The notes beneath the pieces are model-generated. The model was not told the origin of the DNA. It searched no databases and saw nothing but the letters and a program-made list of their open reading frames with translations. The position numbers and the translations under genes are program-made. This document shows, piece after piece, positions 1 to 11,354 of a stretch of DNA of 64,000 nt (positions are counted from its first letter, which is position 1; every line of letters begins with the position of its first letter). The stretch comes from Aplysia californica (Eukaryota; Mollusca; Gastropoda; Aplysiida; Aplysiidae): positions 469,243 to 533,242 of the forward strand of contig NW_004797569.1 of the NCBI RefSeq assembly GCF_000002075.1, in the 5' to 3' direction.

Positions 1-318
1 TCTCCCTGTCTCTCTCTTTCTCTCCCCCTCTCTCTCTCCCCCCTCTCTCTCTCCGTCTGTCTCTCCATCTCTCTCTCTCTCTCTCCCTCTCTCTTTCCCC
101 TCTCTCTGTCCCTCTCTCTGTCCCTCTCTCTGTCCCTCTCTCTGTCCCTCTCTCTCTCCCCTCTCTCTGTCCCTCTCTCTGTCCCTCTCTCTGTCCCTCT
201 CTCTGTCCCTCTCTCTCTCCCCTCTCTCTGTCCCTCTCTCTGTCCCTCTCTCTGTCCCTCTCTCTGTATCTCTCTCTCTCTATCTCTCTCTGTCCCTCCC
301 CCCCCTCTCTCTCTCTGT
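1..318. repeat. CT-rich simple repeat
   Basis: The stretch is almost pure pyrimidine, dominated by CTCTCTGTCC units in tandem. It ends abruptly where the first copy of the duplicated FAM234 start-exon segment begins. It has no coding potential. Confidence 0.95.
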
Positions 319-577
319 CAAATATCAGCCATTGTCCTAGTGGATGTTTTTTATTCACATGAAACAACTGGTGTTTTTGGGGTTTTTTTAAAGTACAAAA
401 AAAACCCAAACTATTTACATATTTGTTTGTTAATTCCAGGGCAAGCAAGATGAGCAGCTCACCGGCTGTCTTTTAGAAAAATTTTTTTTAATCCTGAGGG
501 TCGGGGTTGAGCTGTAGTCAAGAAGTACCAGTTTCGGTCCTTGGAATAGCAAGATATTTTTTATTTCTTCTTACATA
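319..577 (+). repeat. Tandem-duplicated segment, copy 1 (decoy start exon)
   Basis: About 260 bp that recurs almost unchanged at 1058-1317. Near 437-472 it carries TTGTTAATTCCAG followed by an ATGAGCAGCTCACC-type start. That matches the acceptor and first codons of the true FAM234 coding exon at 1342-1548, but the following codons are lost. It is a non-functional partial duplicate of the exon boundary. Confidence 0.8.
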
Positions 578-1017
578 TTTGTGATGCAGCGTGGTGGAAT
601 CAGGCTCTTGTCAATTTTTGGGCATGTAGAGTTATTGGTATCATCTTTAAGCTCGTTTACTTGTCTTTATTTGGATGAAAAAAATATCCATTTATCTTTA
701 ATACAAGTCGAGATATTTGCGAATGAAGGAGGTGGGGGTCACCTGATTTTAGAGGTAAAATTAGTGAGAATATGACTGCCAAAGAGTAGTTATTTCCTCA
801 GCTTTAGAGTCCGTGGTAACTGAAAATTTACATTTTTTGTGCCTTTAATCAACGTTTTTCAGAAAAATCCTCACAGAAATGAGCTCTTTAACGGGCATGA
901 AAGGTGTTGAGACAAAAAACAAAAATTTGATGAAAATTCACAAACCTGTAGAAAAATGAAAGTTTCTTCACTTTGATTATTTTGACAAGAGCCTGATTTC
1001 GCCACGCTGCCTCACAT
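578..1017 (+). mobile_element. MITE family C, copy 1
   Basis: About 440 bp with terminal inverted repeats of about 35 bp. The left end contains GGTGGAATCAGGCTCTTGTC and the right end GACAAGAGCCTGATTTCGCC, its near reverse complement. Related copies lie at 9771, 20720, 24110 (reversed) and 50465. It has no coding capacity and sits between the two duplicated segments upstream of the FAM234 start exon. Confidence 0.8.
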
Positions 1018-1317
1018 TTGTTTGTTAATTCCAGACCAAGATGAGCAGCTCACCGGCTGTCAAATATCAGCCACTGTCCTAGTGGATGTTTTTTACTCAC
1101 ATGAAACAACTGGTGTTTTTTTGTTTTTTTTAAAGTACAAAAAACCCCCAAACTATTTACATATTTGTTTGTTAATTCAGGGCAAGCAAGATGAGCAGCT
1201 CACCGGCTGTCTTTTTTTTTTTTTTTATCCTGAGGGTCGGGGTTGAGCTGTAGTCAAGAAGTACCAGTTTCGGTCCTTGGAATAGCAAGAGATTTTTTTA
1301 TTTTCTTCTTACATATT
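1018..1317 (+). repeat. Tandem-duplicated segment, copy 2 (decoy start exon)
   Basis: It begins with TTTGTTAATTCCAG and a start codon, then codons for MSSSPAVKYQPLS followed by a TAG stop. The real exon reads MSSSPSVKYQPLSQW. A second truncated acceptor/ATG follows near 1172-1212. It is a decayed duplicate of the FAM234 start exon and would give only a 13-residue peptide. Confidence 0.8.
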
Positions 1318-1347
1318 TAAAATTTTGTTTGTTAATTCCAGGCCAAG

Positions 1348-1548
1348 ATGAGCAGCTCACCGTCTGTCAAGTACCAGCCGCTGTCCCAGTGGACGGCCAG
1401 TGACGAGGAGGACGAAGGTTTTGACGACAACGTTCTCTACGACTCGCGGCTAGTCAACGGGCCCACCATGGACAGAAGGAATGTGTTTGAGCTGGAGAGA
1501 CTGGGCCACCCTAGGTCTAGTAGGTCTTCCACCAGTGTGCAGTACGCT
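1348..1548 (+). CDS. FAM234B: FAM234B-like coding exon 1
   Basis: Residues 1-67, the acidic cytosolic N terminus (SDEEDEGFDD). The acceptor TTAATTCCAG ends at 1341, the ATG is at 1348, and the donor GTAAGT follows codon 67. A TG microsatellite starts about 20 nt into the intron. Confidence 0.88.
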
Positions 1549-1564
1549 GTAAGTTGTGGTTCTA

Positions 1565-1618
<54 letters not shown>

Positions 1619-4600
1619 TCTCTCTGTGTGTGTGTGCGTGTGCGTGTGCGTGTGTGTGTGTGTGTGAGAGCGCACGTTTTTCCCTGCCTGTTGTTGAGTT
1701 GATGTTTTTTTGTCTTTATTCAGACACATACTGATACTTGTGAGAAATGTGACTTTGTACTTTTTAAAAGTTGGTGATAAAGGAGAATTCAGTTCAGTGT
1801 TGACAGTGTGGAAAACCAATGAATATTTAAGTTGATCTCATTTGTATTTTAACTATTTCTGATAGTTGTAATGCCAGTGATAGAGTTCATTTCTGTTTAT
1901 TTTTCTGGGGTTTTTTTTTCTATGAGATTGAGAATTTGGAGAATTGACAATGACAATGACAATCTTTATTCCTTTCACAGGGAGAAATTTGTCTTGAGAT
2001 AAATAAATATTGTCATTGTCTTTGTTAATTTTCCAATGCTTGTTGGTGCCGGTGACTTGACTTTTATTCACCCTTCTGTTTTTTATTTTGAAGTAGTGGG
2101 TGGTTGGCGGGTGCTCTGGTGTGGTTTGCTTCTTCATTCCTATCAAACATCTGTCGTCTTTTTATCTCCCCTCCTTCTTTTTTGTGTTTGTTACTCTTTT
2201 GTAACACCTCTAGCCTTCGGCACCTATATGACCTTATTGTGTTGCAAGTGCTGTAAAACACTTACTAAAACTAAACTATTTTGAAGCATTTTGATTTGGT
2301 ATCTGCAGGGGAGTAGTCGGAGGACGTGTGTTCTGGTCACCGTGCTCATGGTCATCATCCTGGGCGCTCTCGCTGCCGTGTTGTTCCCCCTGCTCAACCA
2401 CGCGTTCAACCACGGCAAGGTCATGGACATCTCTGCAGGCCACAACTCACAGGACTGGACCAGGGCCTTCAAAGATTCTTGTTAGTTTTGTTGGATGAAA
2501 TCCGCGTTATTTCTGTAGTTTCAGGGGTTGTGTTTGGTGAACTCTCTTGTGTTTTTGTTCGTTTTCTTCCTTTAGAAATGAATTTTAATAATTTTTAGTT
2601 TTGCTCAAAAGAAATAAAAATAATATGGATAATTGAAATAAGGCCTCTGATGAATTTAGTAATGAAGGAAAAATCCTGAAAGTTTATGTTTTCATGGCTT
2701 TCAGCTGGTGATTTTTACATTGTTGACAAAAGGTATAGTATTTCGTTAACGTACAGCTGTTTTCTATAAAGAATATTCAAATGTCATGGAGGTAGCAGAG
2801 AATTTCTTACCTTTTATTCCTTGTTTAGTTTGAATGAGCTTTGTGTAGTGTTAACAGACATCAGACTACTTTTCTGTTACTTGTTAGGTCCAGTCAAATT
2901 TTTTTTTTTGGTGAGCATATTGTGATTGTGGAGAGATTTCCATTACTGTCTTCATCTTTTTTACTGGCTGCAAGTAGCATATTTCCTTTACGATTATAGA
3001 GGAATAACTATCCTTCTTTCAGGAAATAGAAAAAACTCCCCCAAAAAGGCACCTTCATTGAAGTTTGATCCCTTTGATCGATTGTTTGTTCTGTATATGC
3101 TTCTCTGTTGTATTGCCAGGAAAACAGATATTTCCTGAAAGAGGACACCACATCTTTTTTTCCGATCTGATTCAGGGACAGAGTCGAACATCAGACAGAT
3201 GGATGTGAATGGCGATGGAGCAGATGACATCCTGATTGGTGTAGCAGATCAAAGTGCGATACTGTCCTTGCTAAAGAAACCCTCGGATGTCGCGATGAAG
3301 AAGCATTGTGCCTTGAAAGGTATAAAATTCAACATGTGAACAAAAAACATTTTCAGCAAAAAAACTGATAACAGTTTTTTTTTTACAGTTCAGTAGTGTG
3401 ATAATATAATAATAAAGGAAAAATAGAAAGCCCTGAGGGCTAGTGCAATGATTAGTCCTTACTAAAAGTTGTTTCCACTTCTGATCCGGACATTGGGGAT
3501 TGCCTTGTTTGTAAGATAACTTCCTGGGCCTTCGGCATATTGTGGTAGGGTGGCAAGTTCCTTTCCACGCCGCCTATACTTCCCCCACTCGAAGTCAGGT
3601 ACCCATTACTGCTGGAGGGGGGGGGGTCGAAAAAAAAATCCGTGTCCGAACTGAGGTTCGAACCTGGACTGTCCACTTCGGAGACGAGCGCTTACTACAG
3701 GGGTTTATTCGTAGAAATTAATGTTGGACAATTTTTGTGTAGAAAACATGGATAATTTTTATAAGCATGGAATTTAATTTGGCGAGCGATAACTGTTTCT
3801 TCAATACAGACACTTTCAAATGAGGAATTTTTTGTGGCTTCTCTTGTGTCATAGATGGTATATTATGTTTTTGCATGTTGCACTGTAGCTATATAAGACT
3901 CAGATGACGAAATATTTCTTCATTTTTCTTCATTGTTAGTTGATTTGTTACACTTCTTCTCCTTTATTCTTTATTGTAATTAAGGAAAGTTTATTAAGTA
4001 CTAGTTCATGTTGAAGTGACTCTGCTTATTATACATTTTTGTATAAGAGCATCAGTCTTTCCGTATGTTTTTCTTAAGGCACTGAGTACCCATGTGGAGG
4101 TCATTTGGTTGCGCTACGCGGCTACGATGGGAAGGAGCTGTGGAGGACAGCCACTCGCTCGGTGGTGATACACCACAGCTGTGCTGACATTGACGTCAAC
4201 GGAGACGAGGCCAATGATTGTCTGGTCACGGGGCGGCACTCCACGTGTCAGGCTGTGGACCTCCAAACAGGTGAGAGTTCAATCTGGATCAACTGGGAAG
4301 AGTATAACTGTAAATAAATATTACTGTAAAGAATATAACTGTAAAAAAACATAACTGTAAAGAAGTATAACTGTAAAGAAGTATAACTGTAAAGAAGTAT
4401 GACTGTAAAGAAGTATGACTGTAAAGAAGTATGACTGTAAAGAAGACTGGAAAGAAGTATGACTGTAAAGAAGTATGACTGGAAAGAAGTATGACTGTAA
4501 AGAAGTATAACTGTAAAGAAGTATAACTGTAAAGAAGTATGACTGTAAAGAAGACTGTAAAGAAGTATGACTGTAAAGAAGTATTTCTGTAAAGAAGTAT

Positions 4601-7600
4601 AACTGTAAAGAAGTATAACTGTAAAGAAGACTGTAAAGAAGTATGACTGGAAAGAAGTATAACTGTAAAGAAGTATAACTGTAAAGAAGTATAACTGTAA
4701 AGAAGTATAACTGTAAAGAAGACTGGAAAGAAGTATGACTGGAAAGAAGTATGACTGGAAAGAAGTATGACTGTAAAGAAGTATGACTGTAAAGAAGTAT
4801 AACTGTAAAGAAGTATGACTGTAAAGAAGTATGACTGTAAAGAAGTATGACTGTAAAGAAGACTGGAAAGAAGTATGACTGGAAAGAAGTATGACTGTAA
4901 AGAAGTATAACTGTAAAGAAGTATAACTGTAAAGAAGACTGGAAAGAAGTATGACTGGAAAGAAGTATGACTGGAAAGAAGTATGACTGTAAAGAAGTAT
5001 GACTGTAAAGAAGTATAACTGTAAAGAAGTATAACTGTAAAGAAGTATGACTGTAAAGAAGACTGTAAAGAAGTATGACTGTAAAGAAGTATTTCTGTAA
5101 AGAAGTATAACTGTAAAGAAGTATAACTGTAAAGAAGACTGTAAAGAAGTATGACTGGAAAGAAGTATAACTGTAAAGAAGTATAACTGTAAAGAAGTAT
5201 AACTGTAAAGAAGTATGACTGTAAAGAAGACTGTAAAGAAGTATGACTGTAAAGAAGTATTTCTGTAAAGAAGTATAACTGTAAAGAAGTATAACTGTAA
5301 AGAAGACTGTAAAGAAGTATGACTGGAAAGAAGTATAACTGTAAAGAAGTATAACTGTAAAGAAGTATAACTGTAAAGAAGTATAACTGTAAAGAAGACT
5401 GTAAAGAAGTATGACTGTAAAAAAGTATGACTGTAGAGAAGTATAACTGTAAAGAAGTATAACTGTAAAGAAGATGGAAAGAAGTATAACTGTAAAGAAG
5501 TATGACTGTAAAGAAGTATGACTGTAAAGAAGTATAACTGTAAAGAAGACTGGAAAGAAGTATGACTGTAAAGAAGTATAACTGTAAAGATGACTGTAAA
5601 GAAGACTGTAAAGAAGTATAACTGTAAAGAAGTATGACTGTAAAGAAGTATAACTGTAAAGAAGACTGGAAAGAAGTATGACTGTAAAGAAGTATAACTG
5701 TAAAGATGACTGTAAAGAAGACTGTAAAGAAGTATAACTGTAAAGAAGTATGACTGTAAAGAAGTATGACTGTAAAGAAGTATAACTGTAAAGATGACTG
5801 TAAAGAAGACTGTAAAGAAGTATAACTGTAAAGAAGTATGACTGTAAAGAAGACTGTAAAGAAGACTGTAAAGAAGTATAACTGTAAAGAAGTATAACTG
5901 TAAAGATTTCGACAGAAACAAGGAAATTATGTTTACACGTCTTCAATTGGGAAGATTATAGTTGTCAAGATTCCTGCAGAAGCCATTAAATTATCTGTTT
6001 ACACTTCAATTGGGAAGAGTATAACTGTAAACATTTCGACAGGAAGAGTATAATTGTAAAAATTCCGACAGAAACAAGTAATTTATTTGTTTACACTTCA
6101 ACTGGGAAGAGTATAATTGTCAAGATTTCAACTGAAATAAGTTAATCATCTGTGTAGATTTTTAACTAGGAAGAGTATAACTATTAACTGTTAAGACTTC
6201 ATTTGAAATAAGCATATTGGCTGTTTAGACTTCAATAGGAAGAAATATAGTAATAGCTGTTGTTGGGAGGAGTATAGTATTTGTTGTAAAATGTCTGTAT
6301 ATATTTCATTCAAAATGAGAATATTATGAGGCTGGACTTCCATGTGATTGAATATATCTGTATGAAGATCAATTGGGAGGAGCATAATGGACACGCAAAA
6401 GGTGGATTGAGAAAGTCAAGGAAACTCTGAGGAATTTAAAATATCCCAATTGAAAGAGCTGCGGAGTTGGCCTGCCATAGAAAACTGCATCTCCCTTCGA
6501 TGCTTAACGGCAGCAGAGGATGGAAAAATAAAAGTTACCTAAGATAAACCTGTTTGGTTTAATTGATTTCAGTGAGTGTACTTCTGCTCTTCATAGATTT
6601 CCGTTAGAACAAAATGTCTTTTCATGCTAAAACACCAAGAATGTGTTTGTTTTAACACTTTGTTCCCAGGGGACGCCGATCGGAAACGGTAAGAAGCCGT
6701 CTCTTTTCCCCACAGGACGCCGGTGTGATATAGCGTGTACCGCACCTGTATCCTGGTCCGTGGGGATAAGTGTTGCGCGCTCTGAACGCTGCGTGGGTGG
6801 AAAGTGTTAAACTCAGAAATATTGTCAAATTTTATTTTATTTCTTTGTATTGGTTGATTCCTGGACCTCTTTACGTTTTATATTTTGTCTTAGAGGCAAA
6901 CGTGTACATATACTTTTTCTTTTCACATTTAGCATCTCTGACTGAATGGCTTACTTTGCATTTGTTGATATTCTCCTTTTAGGCAAACTGCTGTGGGTGA
7001 TTGACCCAGACTCGGTGACGTGGTCCTCACATTTTGTTCCCGACTGGAACGTCTACCAGGCAGTGACCATCCCCGACGTGGATCTGGATGGTACTCTGGA
7101 TATTGTTCTTTCCCACGGTGGAGACAAGGACAAAGAACCGTGGGTGAGGATGGCAGTTGTTTTTGTGTCGGAAATGCTGATAGTTGCTGGCCATTTTGAT
7201 ATGTGCTTCTTACTTTTCTGTGGTGCTATTGTCCTATCTTTTCCTAGTGAAATTGTCCTTGTCTTGGTTGTTTGGTCGGTGGTTGGTTGTTGGTAGTTTG
7301 GTCGGTTGGTTGGCAGGTTAATTGGTTGGTTGGTTGGTTGTTTGGTCGGTGGGATGGTAGGTTGGTTGTTTGATTGGTTGGTTGGAGGTGTCTTCTCTGC
7401 TTCAGAGACCTCAAATTGATGTGCTATGCTCCGTCAGTCACTATGGTTGTCAGCTACCTGCTGCACTGTTCCGGTGATTGGGCTGTTCATGACTTTAGGT
7501 TGTTTGTCCATAGTAGTCTGTGCCTTCCTACTGCCCTTGTCCTTTCTAGCTTGTCTTCTAGTTTGTTTTCTTTATTTAAGATGTTTTGTTTTATTCCTAT

Positions 7601-10488
7601 AGGATCATGAGAGAGCAGCAGGACGGCTCATCATTCTGTCTGGCAGATCCGGTACTCCCATTGGTGCCTACTATCTGGAGCTTCCGCCGAACCAGGAAAC
7701 GTACATGCCTCCGGTGAAGTACGTAGCAGACACGGGAGCTATTTATATCCTCTTTGGCTCTGGAGGGGAAACAATGCCAGGTACCGTGTGACTTGTTACT
7801 AGGGATTTTTACCTTATAAGATAAGATACGATAATATAAGATAAACAAAATTTTATTGTCCCAGAGGGAAATTTTTCTTGGCTGTATAGAACCGTAAAAA
7901 CACATACATGTATACATAAAATTAAATTATGCATATCAATTTGTGTATTTATAATATAGGTTTGTGCCCAATGTAAGAATTTGATCACACTTAATAAGTT
8001 TGAAAAATTAAAAAGAAAAAACGGAAAAGGGACTTTGAAATTAGTTTCATAGGTCTGATGCTACGACTGCAAGAACTTTTTTGCCTTAGAATAAAATCGC
8101 TTTATAATTTAGATTTGTTTTAATATTATTTGGCTTAAAATCTTGAATTTTGAATTTGGAACATTGTCATTTTTTTCTAATGGCCATAATTCAGACGCTC
8201 AACGTCCCCCCCCCCCCCCCCCCCCCTCCCCTGCATTCAACAGAGGCTCCTACTGATTGCTAATTAGATGTATTTCTCTGAATAGATGTTTTTAATTTTT
8301 TTTCTCCAAGGGGGGTAAACCCACTATGCTGCACCCTGTGGTGGTACAAAATCTCAAATTGACATATACGTCTCTAAATTGGTAATTAAATCAAAACAAG
8401 TAAATCCATTTTGATAGTTATTAATCTAATGAATGAACTCCCGGTAAAAGAGACCCGTTTTCAGCAATTGCCGCCAAGTAATTTGATGTTGAAGTCATTG
8501 TAAAGGAATGTGCCCGAGCCACTGACAGTGGCTCACCAGCACAACGGTTCTGACCGCAAGCTGTTCGGAGCTGTTTGCCGGAGATAAGGAGTTAATTGGG
8601 TCGGGTGGAGAGAGGCTTAGAATGTCTTTAGGAAGTTTGTTAGGTGCTACTGTGAACATGGCTCAATGATGAATGACATTTGTGAAACGTGCAGCCAATT
8701 GAGTTACTTTTCGCTTCGACAAATGGAAATATTGGCCAAAAATCGACATTAGAGTCGAATTTGTAGATTTTCTATTGATGCCATATTCTTTAAGTATAAC
8801 ATCGTTATTATGTCATACTTATAAATTGTAAAAACTTCACCTATAAGAGTGATGTATTTATTTCTACTTCCATAGAGCTTGAATCCTAGAAGTAACCCAT
8901 TTTTCCACTATGCTTCACTTTGAGTTTTTTTTCAATCATTTATCTCTGCTTGACTTATATAGATACTTTTTTATCTTTCATTAGGTAATTTAATGGCAAT
9001 TTCTGTCCCGGATCTATATAAGATTGTATCCGGAGGAAATCCTATGCCAAATGTAGACCTGTCTTTGTACACCTGGCTGAAGGATGTGGATGAAAGAGGA
9101 ATCTCTGTCTTATACAGGTGAGGCTTTGATGAATTGAAAAGACACATGTGTTTCAGTGCTTTATCAGCTGTACGCTTCCCGAGAAGCTTAGAATGTTTCT
9201 GAGTGTCCTATGGTCTGCTGAGGTAATAATATAGTGTAAAGCGCATAGAGCTTGCTGTTGAGTGGGGATATGCGCTATACAAATGCTATTTATTACTCAA
9301 ACATGACAGCAACCATTTGTGAAATATGTCGATGTGTTTGGCATCTGGTACAGCTGCTTCATTATGCTTTCAATACTGACATAAGAATTTTCAGAACTTT
9401 TTGCAAACCGTTGGAAGCGAAGTTGACTGTCACCTTTGAGCTTTGATCATTTACAAAAATGATTGAAACTATAAATTTTAGCTCTATGAAGCTCAAGAAT
9501 TCTTTTTTTTTTTTAGATGTATTGCTTACTATTATAATCTTTAAACTGAATGAATTTGTTTTGATTTCCTGTTTTTATTTCAGTGATAAAACAAAGGGAG
9601 TAATGGTCCCCCCGGTTTTGGTTGATGTCAACAATGACGAGCAGCCTGACATTTTGGTGACCACATTTAGCGGGGAAGTGGCGTTGATAGACGGGAGTTC
9701 CCTCACAACGACATGGGCTGTTCATTTCACAGGCATGGAGACCTACAGGTAAGTTAACTATACCTTTATATATGTGTCACGACGCGGTGGAATCGGCCGC
9801 TCGTCAATTTTGGAGCATGTAGATTTATGGGTATCATCTTAAAGCTTGTTCGTTTGTCTTGCTTTAGTTTTTAAAAAGTAGTGATATATCTTGAATATAA
9901 GTCGAGATATTTGTGATTAAAGGAGGTATGGGTTGCCTGGCTTCAGAGGTAAAACAAGTGAAAAAGATGTTGCCAAAATTTGGTGACTTCCACGGTTTGA
10001 GAGTCTTTGGACTCGGCAGATTTACATTTTTTGAGCCTTTGACCGCTGTTTCTCTGTAAAAATCACACTTAAATGTGTTTTTAAATGGACATACAAGGGA
10101 TTGAGCCAAAAAATAAAAAATCGATAAAAATTTCCCAACAAACTGAAAGATGCCTGTTTCTTTGATTTCATTACTATAATGAGCGCCTGATTTCAGCCTG
10201 AATGGAATGCAGTGAAGATGCGTGTTATGTGCTTCTGAGACCTCAAAGGTTTAAAAGGCTGAAAAGACTAGGGTGGTCCCCTCTACTTACTGTAGGGTCT
10301 GGAGGGAATTGCCTGAGGCATATCCTTCATGAATTTCCTTACATGATAGTATGAGATGAGAGGTAAGCACTGCACCTGTTTGATAATAAACTTTCTCTCC
10401 GCACCTGAGTACAATGTTCATGGGGAAGCAGTATTTTTTATTTTCCTATTAAAAAATCATTATTATTGTTATCATCTCATCATCATCG

Positions 10489-10534
<46 letters not shown>

Positions 10535-11323
10535 TTCAAAATGTGTTTTCATTGCGGTAAAAGTTTTATTTTTTTTCTGTCCAGCTCTCCAAGTCCTGGC
10601 TTTTACAACGATGATTCTGTGGTGGACTTCCTTGTCCACTTCAATGAGGGGGAATGGGACACTTACAATGGTTCACAGGTACACACACGTACTAATGATA
10701 ATAATGATAATAAGGATAATAATTATTATAATGATAATAATAATGACAATAAAAATAGTGATAATGATAAAAGTAATGATGATAGAGTGATAATAATAAT
10801 AATAATAATAATAATGTCGATAATAATGTCAATAATGATAATAATGATATAGTTAATTTGATAATAACAACAGTAATAGTAATAATAATAATAATTTAAA
10901 AAATAACAATATTAATAATACAACTGCATCATTTTATTTTGCGTTTTAAATTCTGGAGTGTTGAAGTTGGACTGACAATTAGTGTATTCTGTACATAGTT
11001 GTGGCTGTTAAATTACATTTCTCTTTGGTGTTCTGTTGTCAGTGTATGTGCTAAAATGATTACTTGGAATGAAATTATCTCCTAACAAAACAAAGTAAAA
11101 TGGAAGGATATTGATGAATTTTTATTTCAGCTGCATAGATCTACAGTTTGTTTGTCATTTTTGATTTTTGTTATAGGCCTACTGTTTAAACATAGACATA
11201 AATAATTGCTACTGATTTATATTTAAAGAAGCAAAGTGTAAGCCTTTACCATTGTCCCAAAATATCTAGTAATATATGCGCATTGAGCTACTTTTTTGGA
11301 AACGTGCTATATAAATGTTATAT

Positions 11324-11354
<31 letters not shown>

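Noticed and set aside
4290-5907. Regular repeat array that could be mistaken for CRISPR
   Set aside because: Units are contiguous with no unique spacers, and the genome is eukaryotic.
4248-5946. Two minus-strand open frames of over 540 codons (YFFTVILLYS-type repeats)
   Set aside because: They are translations of the 16-bp minisatellite, open only because the unit lacks stops in those frames. They overlap exon 4 in antisense and match no family.
10356-10852. His- and Ile/Asn-rich frames around exon 9
   Set aside because: They arise from ATC and AAT microsatellites. The real exon (10585-10678) is read in its own frame with clear splice sites.
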